Assembly: GCF_021513255.1 (NCBI RefSeq)
Contig: NZ_CP090977.1
Location: 186,001-250,000, forward strand
From: Planococcus sp. 107-1
GTDB lineage: Bacteria > Bacillota > Bacilli > Bacillales_A > Planococcaceae
Direction of reading: 5' to 3'
DNA: 64,000 nucleotides
Positions within the stretch are counted from its first letter, which is position 1, and every line of letters starts with the position of its first letter. Made by a program: the position numbers and the translations under genes. A model generated the notes under the pieces. The model had not been told where the DNA came from, ran no database searches, and saw nothing but the letters and a program-made list of their open reading frames with translations. Below, piece after piece: positions 9,274-18,054 of this stretch.

Positions 9274-9921
9274 TTACAAGGAATCCAATTCAGAAGCCGT
9301 CGAATTGCCGCCTTGCAGCACTTCAAAAGTTTTATGGTACGTGTTTGGACGGTCTAATACGGTCACCAGAACACTCGCTACATCAGCGCGCGGAATGGAA
9401 CGGCCTTCCATGGAAGTAAAGCCGGAACTCGACACTTCGATACTGCCGGTTTTATCTTCATCCGATAAAGCACCAGGGCGGACGATGGTATAATCCAGAT
9501 TCGTCGATTTTAGGATTTCATCTGCTGCTCGTTTAGCAACAAGGTATGGCTTCATTTCTTCGCCGCCTGCATCCGGATCGTTCGTACCCATCGAACTCAA
9601 CTGAACAAAACGTTTCACGCCATTTTCTTCTGCGTATTTAGCTGCTTTTGCGGAGCCCCATAAGTCGATTGTCAAAGTTTTGTCCGGACCGGTCGAACCA
9701 CCAGATCCTGCAGCGAAAATGACTGCGTCCACTTCGCTGAAAGCATCACTGAAATCTTTTTCCAAATCAGCGAGAACCACTTTTTGTGCACCCAATTCTT
9801 TCAGGTGATCCACTTGATCTTCTTTGCGCACCATTGCCACAGCTTCGTGTTCGGATGCTGAAAGTTCTTTTATGATATTTCGTCCAACTTGTCCATTTGC
9901 ACCAATTACTAATACTTTCAT
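9274..9921 (-). CDS. NAD(P)-binding atypical SDR (NmrA/YhfK-like)
   Basis: This 215-residue Rossmann protein starts MKVLVIGANGQVGRNI, the GxxGxxG dinucleotide motif of extended/atypical short-chain dehydrogenases, and has VQLSSMGTNDP and YTIVRPGALSDE segments shared with YhfK-type proteins. The classical YxxxK reads as YLVAKRAAD. These proteins are predicted quinone or sugar-nucleotide-type oxidoreductases or redox sensors. The substrate is unknown. A ribosome binding site (GGAG) lies before the ATG. Monocistronic. Confidence 0.85.
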   Translation of the reverse strand: MKVLVIGANGQVGRNIIKELSASEHEAVAMVRKEDQVDHLKELGAQKVVLADLEKDFSDAFSEVDAVIFAAGSGGSTGPDKTLTIDLWGSAKAAKYAEENGVKRFVQLSSMGTNDPDAGGEEMKPYLVAKRAADEILKSTNLDYTIVRPGALSDEDKTGSIEVSSSGFTSMEGRSIPRADVASVLVTVLDRPNTYHKTFEVLQGGNSTASELDSL

Positions 9922-10051
9922 CTACTATTCCACTCCTTTATTTGTTTCGGTTTTATCTGTATTCCCGTTGCCGTTCGATTTAAACAGATGCACGAAAGGC
10001 TACCCAAATGCCTGTATAAAGGCTAGAATAAAGGGACGGAGGTGTTATGAC

Positions 10052-10330
10052 ATGGAAATTACGAATTACAGCATTTCTCAGCTAAAAGACCCGACAGGCA
10101 TTATTGCAGGCGAACGCTATGAGTTCTTGCTTGATGTGGAAGTCGATGAAGACGACGAGTTATATACAGAAGGCGGTTTGGAACTTCGCGTCATTCTTGC
10201 AGTAGAAGGGGAAGAAACACGCGTTGCCTTTTACAATTTTATAGACAAATTGAGCCGGAATGTGTTGGAATTCGCTCTTGAAGAAGACGAAGAAGCGGAA
10301 GTTCTTGCTTACTGCCAAGGAAAACTATAA
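10052..10330 (+). CDS. DUF6509 family small acidic protein
   Basis: This 92-residue acidic protein (MEITNYSISQLKDPTG..., many Asp/Glu runs) matches a conserved Bacillales family (DUF6509) that has been mislabelled pullulanase in some genomes. It has no catalytic motif and is too small to be a glycosidase. Its function is unknown. The ATG at 10052 follows GGACGGAGGTG at good spacing. An upstream extension of the frame lacks a ribosome binding site, and the ATG at 10047 is out of frame. Confidence 0.72.
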   Translation: MEITNYSISQLKDPTGIIAGERYEFLLDVEVDEDDELYTEGGLELRVILAVEGEETRVAFYNFIDKLSRNVLEFALEEDEEAEVLAYCQGKL

Positions 10331-10335
10331 AAATG

Positions 10336-10376
10336 AAAATCCCCAGCTAGCAGATAAATGCTAGCTGGGGATTTTT
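10336..10376. terminator. Bidirectional terminator between convergent genes
   Basis: AAATCCCCAGCTAGCA pairs with TGCTAGCTGGGGATTT, with T/A runs on both sides. Confidence 0.9.
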
Positions 10377-10379
10377 GAA

Positions 10380-11108
10380 TTAAATCTTCACGTCAATTTT
10401 AGCTGCTGCTTTCAATTCTTCAATGCGGTCATAGACAGCTTGCTGTGTGTTTTGCTGTTCCAGCGATTGGCGGATGGTCGGCTCCATCTCTTCGTAAGCT
10501 GGAGCTTCTTGTTCAGATGACGAAGCAAAGCCATCGTATGCTTCTTTCACTTCTTCGTCAGTCACTTCTTTTGCTTTTACTTCTTCGGCTACATATTGTT
10601 CGTAGACGATTTGGTCACGAAGCTGGCCTTCCATATCATCCAAAGTGAATCCGGTTCTTTCCAAAGCTTCGTTCATCGCTTTTTCATCTTCGAATTGGCC
10701 TTTCAATGATTCAAGCCGCTCTTCAACAGCGGCATCTTCCGCTTTATAGCCTTTTTCTTCCGCATCCTGCAAAATCAGTTTGTTGCCGACGATTACAGTG
10801 ATCGCCTGTTCTTTCACCAATTCTGCATTTTCCGGTTCTGACGCTTTTTTGCCGTCTGCTGCTAAAGTGCTTTCCAACTGGCGTGCCACACTATTATAGA
10901 CATTTCCTAAAATCTCTTCTTCATTCACAACGACTACAACGTCTTCTTCAGCGGGCAAATCCAGTTCTGTTGGCTGTTCTTCCGTTGTCTCTTCCGCTGA
11001 TTTTGCAGTTTCGTCCTCTTTTGGCTGTGCCTCTTCATTATCTGAGCAAGCTCCTAAAGTTAACAATAAAAGAAAAGGGGCTAATGCAAATTTCATCTTT
11101 TTGATCAT
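10380..11108 (-). CDS. SurA N-terminal/PrsA-like lipoprotein without PPIase domain
   Basis: This 242-residue lipoprotein has signal sequence and lipobox LGAC (Cys 21), then an acidic linker (about 25-58) and a SurA_N-type helical chaperone domain (about 60-235: VVVVVNEEEILGNVYN..., ending RIEELKAAAKIDVKI). The parvulin domain that PrsA carries in its middle is absent, so a holdase or chaperone-like role at the outer face of the membrane is inferred rather than prolyl isomerase activity. Monocistronic, facing away from the EamA transporter gene. Confidence 0.82.
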   Translation of the reverse strand: MIKKMKFALAPFLLLLTLGACSDNEEAQPKEDETAKSAEETTEEQPTELDLPAEEDVVVVVNEEEILGNVYNSVARQLESTLAADGKKASEPENAELVKEQAITVIVGNKLILQDAEEKGYKAEDAAVEERLESLKGQFEDEKAMNEALERTGFTLDDMEGQLRDQIVYEQYVAEEVKAKEVTDEEVKEAYDGFASSSEQEAPAYEEMEPTIRQSLEQQNTQQAVYDRIEELKAAAKIDVKI

Positions 11109-11248
11109 CTGAAAATCTCCTCTATGTTTGTCTCGTTACAGTAAAGCACATTTGTACGCTGGACACAAATAGTACCCTTGCCTCGTGTCAATAATGCCAT
11201 TATTCTGTACAATAAACTATTATAGACAATCTTACTATCGGGGGCTGT

Positions 11249-12148
11249 ATGATGGCAAAATATTTGAATCGGGCAACTGGGCTTCTCGTTCTGCTGGTTT
11301 TTATCTGGGGAATCAGCTGGTCCATTTATAAGGCAGCTCTCGATTTTACGCCGCCGATCCTTTTTGCGGGGTCCCGTACGCTGATTGGCGGACTGTTGTT
11401 GGCGCTGGTCCTGCTGCCGGTTTGGAAGCGCATCAAGTGGCGGGAAAATTGGCCGGCCTACAGTATTTCGGCTTTATTGAATGCTGTTCTTTTCTACGGG
11501 CTGCAAACAGCTGGCCTCAATTATTTGCCAGGTGGATTGTTTTCGGTCCTTGTCTATTTTCAACCGGTGTTAATTGGCATCTTTGCCTGGCTCTGGCTGG
11601 GCGAGAAAATGACGGTTTTTAAAATAACCGGACTGTTTTTAGGTTTCCTTGGCATTTTGGTTATCAGTGCAGATAGTTTATCCGGAACTTTATCGGTGAC
11701 TGGAATTGTCTTAGGGCTGCTTGCTGCGCTTAGTTGGGCATTAGGTGTCATTTATGTAAAAAAAATCAGTTTACGCATTGATTCGATGTGGATGGTCGCT
11801 TTGCAATTCATCATCGGCGGAATCATTTTAATCACGGCTGGAAGCTTCATAGAAAACTGGACGGAGATTACATGGAATGCCACTTACCTTTTTGGCCTTG
11901 GATTCGGTTCCACATTCGGCATCCCGGTCGCCTTCGTTATTTATTTTCATTTGATGAATAATGGAGAAGCAAGCAAAGTGGCGGCGTTCACTTTTTTAGT
12001 CCCGTTGATTGCGGTTTTGACCGGGACTGTCTTTATGCATGAACCGGTAACCGCAACTTTAGTCATCGGCTTACTATTGATTGTTTTAAGCATCTATTTG
12101 GTGAATCGCCAAAAACCGCCGATTAAACGGCTGATTTCTTCGGATTAA
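11249..12148 (+). CDS. EamA/DMT-family transporter
   Basis: This 299-residue polytopic protein has about ten hydrophobic segments in two EamA repeats (first repeat LLVLLVFIWGISWS..., second starting near ALSWALGVIYVKKISL). The W-G-x-S/N-pattern near the N-terminus is typical of drug/metabolite exporters. The substrate is unknown; many relatives export amino acids or cofactors. Two tandem ATGs (11249, 11252) follow GGGGG. The gene ends about 100 bases before hisC, with a promoter between them. Confidence 0.88.
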   Translation: MMAKYLNRATGLLVLLVFIWGISWSIYKAALDFTPPILFAGSRTLIGGLLLALVLLPVWKRIKWRENWPAYSISALLNAVLFYGLQTAGLNYLPGGLFSVLVYFQPVLIGIFAWLWLGEKMTVFKITGLFLGFLGILVISADSLSGTLSVTGIVLGLLAALSWALGVIYVKKISLRIDSMWMVALQFIIGGIILITAGSFIENWTEITWNATYLFGLGFGSTFGIPVAFVIYFHLMNNGEASKVAAFTFLVPLIAVLTGTVFMHEPVTATLVIGLLLIVLSIYLVNRQKPPIKRLISSD

Positions 12149-12172
12149 GAAGAATCGAATAGCCAAGCAGCG

Positions 12173-12200
12173 TTGAATTGTATGTCTTAAATGGTATGAT
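12173..12200 (+). promoter_or_regulatory. Candidate sigma-A promoter of hisC
   Basis: TTGAAT at 12173-12178, a 16-base spacer and TATGAT at 12195-12200, about 49 bases before the hisC ATG. Confidence 0.45.
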
Positions 12201-12248
12201 TATAAATACATTGAAATAAAAATACATACTACTGTTGGAGGAATCAAT

Positions 12249-13358
12249 ATGACAAACCCCATTACAATTAAAGCACGCAAAACTTTAGAAACGATTCAGC
12301 CTTATTCTCCAGGGAAACCGATCTGGGAAGTCCAAAAAGAATTGGGATTGGATCGCGTCATAAAATTAGCTTCAAATGAAAATCCGCTCGGTCCTTCTCC
12401 GAAAGCTGTAGAAGCCATCCAAACGGGCTTAGCTGAATTGAACCGCTATCCGGATGCGGACGCGACCGTTTTGAAGCAAGCCATTGCGGACCGCTATGAA
12501 GTCACTCCTTCCCAAGTCATCACGACGAATGGCGCGGACGAATTGATCACGTTAATTTCGGAAGCGTTCCTTGAACAAGGGGATGAAATTATTGTGCCAT
12601 CGCCTTCATTCAGTGAATACGATTTCGGCGCACATATTATGGGAGCAGATGTCGTACCGGTGCCATTTGCTGCCGGTTTCGAATACGATGTGGACGCATT
12701 GATCGCCGCGGTAACAGAAAAAACGAAAATCATCTATATTTGTTCGCCAAATAACCCGACAGGCACGTACATGCAAAAAGCGGACATCGAAAAATTGCTG
12801 AATGCTGTCAAAGATGTACTGGTCGTCATCGATGCTGCATACAGCCATTTTGCTGAGGCAGCAGATTATACGGACGGCATCGAGTATATCAATGCGGGGT
12901 ATCCTGTTGTCGCACTTCAGACATTTTCGAAAATCTATGGCATTGCAGGGGTACGGGTCGGATTCGGCATTGCACCGGAATCGATTGTGCAATCCATTCT
13001 AAAAGTGAAAGAGCCATTCAACGTCAACACGCTTGCCCAAATAGCAGCTACGGCAGCCATTTCAGACAAGAAACATGTTGAAGCTTCTCAAACGGCCAAT
13101 AAAGCAGGGCGTGAGCAGCTTTACAAAGCTTTTGATGAATTAGGTTTGGCGTATACATCAAGTATGGCGAACTTTATTTTGGTGAATGTAGGGCCAAACG
13201 GAGAAGCGCTTTATAAGGAATTGATGGCTAAAGGTGTTATTGTACGATACGGAAAAACGTGGGGCTTGCCGGAGTATATCCGCGTTTCGGTCGGAACTAA
13301 AGAAGAAAATGAATTCTTCATTGAAGTTTTGACAGGTTTATTGGCTAAACAAGTGTGA
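12249..13358 (+). CDS. hisC: Histidinol-phosphate aminotransferase
   Basis: This 369-residue fold-type I PLP enzyme has KLASNENPLGPSP, ICSPNNPTGTYM, the Schiff-base lysine in QTFSKIYGIAG (about residue 228) and the phosphate-binding arginine in AGVRVGFG. It converts imidazole-acetol phosphate and glutamate to histidinol phosphate. In Bacilli the same enzyme also transaminates phenylpyruvate and 4-hydroxyphenylpyruvate, which would suit an isolated gene outside a his operon. A GGAGG site precedes the ATG. A weak hairpin follows. Confidence 0.92.
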   Translation: MTNPITIKARKTLETIQPYSPGKPIWEVQKELGLDRVIKLASNENPLGPSPKAVEAIQTGLAELNRYPDADATVLKQAIADRYEVTPSQVITTNGADELITLISEAFLEQGDEIIVPSPSFSEYDFGAHIMGADVVPVPFAAGFEYDVDALIAAVTEKTKIIYICSPNNPTGTYMQKADIEKLLNAVKDVLVVIDAAYSHFAEAADYTDGIEYINAGYPVVALQTFSKIYGIAGVRVGFGIAPESIVQSILKVKEPFNVNTLAQIAATAAISDKKHVEASQTANKAGREQLYKAFDELGLAYTSSMANFILVNVGPNGEALYKELMAKGVIVRYGKTWGLPEYIRVSVGTKEENEFFIEVLTGLLAKQV

Positions 13359-13363
13359 AAAAT

Positions 13364-13395
13364 TGCCGCTTCCAATCAGGAGGCGGCTTTTACAT
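13364..13395 (+). terminator. Probable terminator of hisC
   Basis: GCCGCTTCC / GGAGGCGGC hairpin followed by a short T run. Confidence 0.45.
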
Positions 13396-13490
13396 TGGCT
13401 GAAATTCGAAAAACAGGGCTTTTCCTCCGTTTATCCTGCTAGTTAAGCGGGAAACTCTATGATTAAACTGATTTATAAAGGATGGATGGC

Positions 13491-14399
13491 ATGATATACG
13501 ATTGCGCAATTATTGGAGGCGGGCCAGCTGGATTGAACGCCGCTTTGGTTCTTGGAAGATCCCGCAGAAACACCCTATTGTTCGATGACGACCACGGCCG
13601 GAATTTAGTCACTCGCGAATCACACGGGTTTATTACACGCGATGGCATCTGCCCTGAAGAATTTAAGAAACTGGGGCGCCAAGATATTGCCAAATACGAT
13701 TCGGTAAAATTGAAAAACAGCCGTGTGAAAGAAATAAAGCGTGTGACGGAAACCCATTATGAATTGATGACGGAGCAAGGCGAGACTTTCCATAGCATCA
13801 AGATTATCCTGGCTACCGGGTTGAAAGAACAGCTTCCGAATATTCCGGACATAGAGAAATTCTATGGAACGAGCCTTTTCAGCTGTCCGTATTGCGATGG
13901 ATGGGAATTGAAGGACCAGCCGCTCGCAGTCATTGCAGATAAGAGTGTTTTTGAATTGGCGAAAAAAGTATATACCTGGAGCAAAGATTTGGTCGTCTTT
14001 ACCAATGGGGAAGGCCGGCTTGATTTGGAAGAAAAGGAAAAGCTGATTGCCAAAGGCATTAAAGTCAGGGAAGAAATTATCGATGGCCTGGAAGGCGAAA
14101 ATGGACAATTACGCAGCGTCAGACTTGAAGACGGAACCTTGATTGACCGTACAGGAGGGTTTGTCACACCGCTTTGGAGCCATCCGACAAGTTTCGCGAA
14201 AGAATTAGGCTGCAACCAAAATGAATACGGCGGTATTTTAACGGACGGCTATGGGCGCACAAATGTCTGGAATGTCTATGCTGCTGGAGATGCGTCGCTT
14301 ATCGTCCCTTCTCAACTCGTAATTGCAGCAGGCGAAGGAAGTGCTGCAGCCATCGGCGTCAATGGGGATTTGACCAATGAGTATTTTGACAGCGAATGA
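13491..14399 (+). CDS. Thioredoxin reductase-like FAD/NAD(P) oxidoreductase
   Basis: This 302-residue protein has the FAD motif IIGGGPAGLNAA at the N-terminus, a redox dicysteine CPYC (about 131-134) in SCPYCDGWEL, and the second FAD motif NVYAAGDAS near the C-terminus. The order and length match low-molecular-weight thioredoxin reductase-like proteins. The NADPH-binding part of the central domain is degenerate (AVIADKSVFE in place of GxGxxA), so this is probably a paralogue rather than TrxB itself. The start at 13491 is preferred because AAAGGA lies 8 bases before it; the in-frame ATG at 13482 overlaps that site. Confidence 0.82.
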   Translation: MIYDCAIIGGGPAGLNAALVLGRSRRNTLLFDDDHGRNLVTRESHGFITRDGICPEEFKKLGRQDIAKYDSVKLKNSRVKEIKRVTETHYELMTEQGETFHSIKIILATGLKEQLPNIPDIEKFYGTSLFSCPYCDGWELKDQPLAVIADKSVFELAKKVYTWSKDLVVFTNGEGRLDLEEKEKLIAKGIKVREEIIDGLEGENGQLRSVRLEDGTLIDRTGGFVTPLWSHPTSFAKELGCNQNEYGGILTDGYGRTNVWNVYAAGDASLIVPSQLVIAAGEGSAAAIGVNGDLTNEYFDSE

Positions 14400-14521
14400 A
14401 GAATAAGTAATTTTTCAAAGCGGACAGCTACTGGCTTGTCTGCTTTTTTAAACGAATCTTTTGCGTATACCTGGCTTTATGGGTTAAACTTTCCATACAG
14501 AATGCTAGGAGGCGAGCCGAA

Positions 14522-14821
14522 ATGGATCAATCGAATGTTTTATCAACCATTACGTATATCGACACCGAACGGTCCATTGAAGCCGGTGAAATGAAGATTA
14601 CGCAATCGGAATACAGCATCCATCTTTTTGAAGACCATCTCATCGCTTCCACGACAAAATTCAGCTTGGACAATGTCTGGGATATTTCCTATAAATCGTT
14701 TTCGGAAGAAGCCAATCTCCTTTATCTGCACACGCATAGGGGAGTGGTCACTTATAAAGTCTTTGAAAATCCGATGAAGTTTGTCCGGACTTTCAAGAAA
14801 ATAAAAAATGAAAATTACTGA
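14522..14821 (+). CDS. Conserved hypothetical protein, 99 residues
   Basis: Not recognised. A soluble mixed alpha/beta protein with no signal peptide or membrane segment; the sequence alternates short strand-like stretches (KFSLDNVWDISYKSF, LLYLHTHRGVVTYKV) and ends in a basic helix. It looks like a small PH-like or YokE-like beta fold, but this is only an impression. An AGGAGGCG site precedes the ATG, which supports it being a real gene, and a terminator hairpin overlaps its stop. Confidence 0.65.
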   Translation: MDQSNVLSTITYIDTERSIEAGEMKITQSEYSIHLFEDHLIASTTKFSLDNVWDISYKSFSEEANLLYLHTHRGVVTYKVFENPMKFVRTFKKIKNENY

Positions 14822-14850
14822 GAAGCAGCGGCGAAGCGGCTTCTTTTTTT
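14821..14850 (+). terminator. Terminator of the 99-residue gene
   Basis: AGAAGC-AGC / GCG-GCTTCT stem, then a T7 run. Confidence 0.7.
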
Positions 14851-14934
14851 GTTGCCAAAACCTAAATAAAACAGCATTTGCCGCTGATGGAAAGCGGGCT
14901 TTATGCTAAAATTTAGAAAAAAGGGGGTGGGCGA

Positions 14935-15114
14935 GTGAAAGGCGATTATTTCGTAGGTTGGGGGACATTAGCGTTGATCAATGCCGGGATTGCCCAAGGG
15001 AAGAACAGGAGCGGATTGAATTGGTTTCTATTATCGCTGATTGCCGGGCCGGCAGCGACGCTTGCCTTAGTGATTTTTGAAAAATTGCCTGATGAAGGGA
15101 GCCATGCCAGATGA
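14935..15114 (+). CDS. Small membrane protein, 59 residues
   Basis: GTG start after AAGGGGGTGG; the frame runs to TGA at 15112-15114. The product (starting MKGDYFVGWGTLALINAGIA) has two short hydrophobic stretches (about 6-20 and 30-48, WFLLSLIAGPAATLALVIF) with a KNRSG loop between, resembling small bacterial two-helix membrane proteins. The stop overlaps the next ATG (ATGA), so it is translationally coupled to the NTF2-like gene. Function unknown. Confidence 0.65.
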   Translation: MKGDYFVGWGTLALINAGIAQGKNRSGLNWFLLSLIAGPAATLALVIFEKLPDEGSHAR

Positions 15115-15476
15115 AATCAGTGATTGAAATTGCCGATCAATGGACGGATTGTGTAAATGCCAAAGATATTGATGGTGTGCTAAGCCTATCAGCGACAAAT
15201 GTCGAAATCAGCGGTCCGAGAGGCACAGCTGCAGGGCAAGACATGCTTGCGCAATGGGTGGAAAACTCCGGAATTCAATTGGAGACGCTCGCCCGATACC
15301 TGAAAGGCAGCAAAATGATCTATGAACAAAAAGCTTCTTGGGAAAATGAGAACGGAGAAGTCATCCTTTATTCATTTTTCTTAGTAAAAGAGGGCAAAGT
15401 CACGCAAATAGCACGTTTTGATTTATTGGAAGATGCGTTTGGTTCGAGTGGGCTGAGCGAAGAAGACTTGGTTTAA
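15111..15476 (+). CDS. SnoaL/NTF2-like protein
   Basis: This 121-residue protein has the pattern of the NTF2-like cone fold: an N-terminal helix (ADQWTDCVNAKDIDGVLSL), a strand with SATNVEISGPRGTAAG, and C-terminal sheet strands ending VTQIARFDLLEDAF. Such proteins are small-molecule isomerases, hydrolases or binding proteins. Nothing here selects one. It is coupled to the small membrane protein upstream. Confidence 0.75.
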   Translation: MKSVIEIADQWTDCVNAKDIDGVLSLSATNVEISGPRGTAAGQDMLAQWVENSGIQLETLARYLKGSKMIYEQKASWENENGEVILYSFFLVKEGKVTQIARFDLLEDAFGSSGLSEEDLV

Positions 15477-15485
15477 TGGATAAAG

Positions 15486-15520
15486 AAAAAAGCTGGCCAT
15501 GGAAGATGGCCAGCTTTTTT
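15486..15520. terminator. Bidirectional terminator between convergent operons
   Basis: AAAAAAGCTGGCCAT pairs with ATGGCCAGCTTTTTT around GGAAG. It also overlaps the stop of the HAD gene on the - strand. Confidence 0.9.
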
Positions 15521-16091
15521 AGTTGGTTTTGCTTTTTACAAGTTGATGGAACTCGGACCAGTCAGTTAAGCGGACTCCTTCGACATGCCGATTGTACGAT
15601 TGGTCTCGGATAATGACGTTCAAAGAATCGCCGGACAAAGTGTCGATCACTGCAGGTTTGTCATCAAAATAATAGTCCAGTTCGAGATTTTTGATGATTT
15701 CAAACTTCTCATGGTCTTTCATGCCGCAATAAAACTGGCTGTCTTTTACAGGGAAGCCCTGGCTCTTCATCCAGTTTTTCGTTTCCTCACCATGTGCGGC
15801 GCCGCGAGCTGTAATATAGAAAATTTCATGGCCTTCCTTATCGAGCTGCTGCAGAATTTCCACGGCGCCTGGATAAACGGGGCATTCCGCATAATATAGT
15901 TCAGCGAGCGAACTATTCCACATATTGCTTCCTTCTTCGTCCGTCAAATCGAATAATTCATGAATTTCTACTCGGTTGAGCTGGTCGAACAATTCACGGG
16001 CAACTTCGCGCCCTAGCTTTTGTTGATAAAGCTGGAACGCATAGCCCCGCAAATCGATTAAGGTATCATCAATATCGAATCCAAATTTCAT
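15519..16091 (-). CDS. HAD-superfamily 5'-nucleotidase-like phosphatase in the ribAD operon
   Basis: This 190-residue protein starts MKFGFDIDDTLIDLRG, the HAD motif I with nucleophile Asp in DIDDT. FYITARGA is motif II, and YYFDDKPAVI supplies the acidic motif IV pair. It resembles NT5C/YqfW-type nucleotidases. The gene begins 4 bases after the ribD stop, with AGGAG before the ATG, so it is the third gene of a ribA-ribD-HAD operon. Riboflavin synthesis needs a HAD phosphatase right after RibD (dephosphorylation of the ribitylaminouracil phosphate), which makes this a good candidate for that role (inference). A general nucleotidase is the alternative. Confidence 0.85.
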   Translation of the reverse strand: MKFGFDIDDTLIDLRGYAFQLYQQKLGREVARELFDQLNRVEIHELFDLTDEEGSNMWNSSLAELYYAECPVYPGAVEILQQLDKEGHEIFYITARGAAHGEETKNWMKSQGFPVKDSQFYCGMKDHEKFEIIKNLELDYYFDDKPAVIDTLSGDSLNVIIRDQSYNRHVEGVRLTDWSEFHQLVKSKTN

Positions 16092-16095
16092 TTTT

Positions 16096-17187
16096 TTATC
16101 TCCTAACTGGATAAGCTGTAAATTTAAAGTCTTTGCCGACTTTCGTAAATTCGCCTTCTTCGAGGTCGATGGCATCTTTCATCAAATCAAAACCAGTTCC
16201 TTCTAAAAACGTCGGTGCATTTTTGCCGCCGATCAATTTCGGAGCGAAGTAGAGCACTGCTTTGTCAATAAACCCATTTTCTAAGAACGAGGCGTTGACT
16301 GTTCCGCCGCCTTCGATGAATAAAGAAGAAACCGACTGCTCGCCGAGCGTGCGCAAAACATCCGGAAGGTCGACCCGGGTTTCTCCGCTAGTCTCGAAAA
16401 TGCGTATGCCGCGTTCTTCCAATACCGCTTTTTTGTTTCCATCCACTTGCTTTGCCGTGAAAATCCAAGTCTCTGCTAAAGAGTCTGTCACGAGCTTCGC
16501 ATCCAGCGGAATGCGCAGGCTGGAATCCAAGACAATGCGCAAAGGGTTGCGGCCATTAGGGATGCGTGCAGTCAATTCGGGATCATCTTCGATGACAGTT
16601 CCGACTCCTACAAGAATCGCTTGGTTTTCGCTTCGCAATTTATGTACATCGTAGCGTGCTTCTTCGGAAGTGATCCATTTGCTGTCGAGGGCATGGGTCG
16701 CAATTTTGCCATCTAAAGTAGAAGCGGCTTTCAACGTAACGAAAGGGCGCTGTTTAACAATGAATTTATTGAAGACTTCATTCATTTTGCGGGATTCTTC
16801 CTCGCGTATGCCAACGATTACTTCAATGCCGGCATCTTCCAGCATCTTCACGCCATTTCCGGAAACGACAGGGTTTGGGTCTAATGTGGCCACCACAGCT
16901 TTTTTCAATCCAGCTTTGATGATCGCTTCAGCGCAAGGACCTGTCCGGCCGTGGTGGGAACAGGGTTCCAAGGTGACATAAATGGTTCCTCCTCTTGCAG
17001 CATCGCCCGCCATCCGCAGTGCATGGATCTCTGCGTGCGGTTCCCCGGCTTTAAGATGGGCACCTACGCCGACAATCCGGCTTTCATTGACGATGACCGA
17101 ACCTACCAAGGGATTCGGAAAGGTCTGTCCTTTCATAGACTGGGCATTATTCAAGGCTAAATCCATATAAAACTCATGGTTTGGCAT
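16096..17187 (-). CDS. ribD: Bifunctional pyrimidine deaminase/reductase of riboflavin synthesis
   Basis: This 363-residue, two-domain enzyme has an N-terminal zinc deaminase (PHAEIHAL, EPCSHHGRTGPCAEA; about residues 1-145) and a C-terminal DHFR-like reductase (FVTLKAASTLDGKIAT through FIEGGGTVNASFL). It performs steps two and three of riboflavin synthesis on the product of GTP cyclohydrolase II. The start at MPNHEFYMDLAL is chosen because the longer open frame runs back through ribA; this start overlaps ribA by 14 bases. No ribE, ribH or FMN riboswitch is present here. Confidence 0.93.
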   Translation of the reverse strand: MPNHEFYMDLALNNAQSMKGQTFPNPLVGSVIVNESRIVGVGAHLKAGEPHAEIHALRMAGDAARGGTIYVTLEPCSHHGRTGPCAEAIIKAGLKKAVVATLDPNPVVSGNGVKMLEDAGIEVIVGIREEESRKMNEVFNKFIVKQRPFVTLKAASTLDGKIATHALDSKWITSEEARYDVHKLRSENQAILVGVGTVIEDDPELTARIPNGRNPLRIVLDSSLRIPLDAKLVTDSLAETWIFTAKQVDGNKKAVLEERGIRIFETSGETRVDLPDVLRTLGEQSVSSLFIEGGGTVNASFLENGFIDKAVLYFAPKLIGGKNAPTFLEGTGFDLMKDAIDLEEGEFTKVGKDFKFTAYPVRR

Positions 17188-17935
17188 GAACAGGGCCCTC
17201 CTCGTCTTGTAAGTGGCCGGAACGATTGATTTTTGTCTGCAGGTATTTGGAATTGTATTCCGATTTATCGCCCCAAAGTGCTGTGCGTCCAGCGAGCGGC
17301 AGCCCAGCATTTTCAAGCGCATGAATTTTTTTCGGGTTATTGGTCAGCAAAGTGACCGGTTTTGTCCGAAGGGTTTTTAAGACGGCAATCGCGTCTTCGT
17401 AGTTCCGCGAATCATCGACAAATCCCAAGCTTTCATTGGCTTCGACCGTGTCGTAGCCGTTTTCCTGCAGGACATAAGCCATCGCTTTGCTGAAAAGTCC
17501 GATGCCGCGGCCTTCGTGGTTCGCCAAATAGAACAAAGCGCCAGAACCGTGTTCTGTGATTTGCTTCATGGATTGTTTCAATTGGAAGCCGCAGTCGCAG
17601 CGTTTGCTGCCGAAGATGTCTCCGGTATGGCAAATCGAATGCATGCGAATCAAAGCGTCTTCGCTGTTTTCAAAATCTCCATATACCAGTACACTTGATT
17701 GCTGGTATTCGGCCAGGTTCGACGAAGAAAGTTTCTCGATGATGCTTTCGATATCATCTGTTGTTTCATCGTGTTTCAACCAGCAATACCATTGGAAAAT
17801 GACGGTTTCATCATATAAGTTAACCGGCAGGCGGATCGGGCCTACAAGATAAATCGCACCTTCATCGGATTCAACCATTTTTATCTTATCTTTTAATACT
17901 GAAAAAACTTCAGGTTCTAATTTTGTAGAAGTCAT
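17174..17935 (-). CDS. ribA: GTP cyclohydrolase II
   Basis: This 253-residue enzyme opens GTP to the diaminopyrimidine that RibD uses. The zinc site is visible in SICHTGDIFGSKRCDCG (three Cys), with the GTP/phosphate-handling NHEGRGIGL and the late LLTNNPKKI. The RibB (DHBP synthase) half that Bacillus RibBA carries is absent, and an unusual N-terminal part of about 75 residues precedes the usual start. It is the first gene of ribA-ribD-HAD. AT-rich DNA with two Fur-like boxes lies upstream, shared with the divergent ferritin gene. Confidence 0.92.
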   Translation of the reverse strand: MTSTKLEPEVFSVLKDKIKMVESDEGAIYLVGPIRLPVNLYDETVIFQWYCWLKHDETTDDIESIIEKLSSSNLAEYQQSSVLVYGDFENSEDALIRMHSICHTGDIFGSKRCDCGFQLKQSMKQITEHGSGALFYLANHEGRGIGLFSKAMAYVLQENGYDTVEANESLGFVDDSRNYEDAIAVLKTLRTKPVTLLTNNPKKIHALENAGLPLAGRTALWGDKSEYNSKYLQTKINRSGHLQDEEGPVHAKP

Positions 17936-18054
17936 TTTGCTTCCCCCTCTTGAATAGCTTAATCAAACTTGTACCGTTATCATACAACAATCGGTTACTA
18001 AAAGTAAGTTAAAAGCTTCGAAATCGAATAGAATATATTAATAATATTTTTAAA

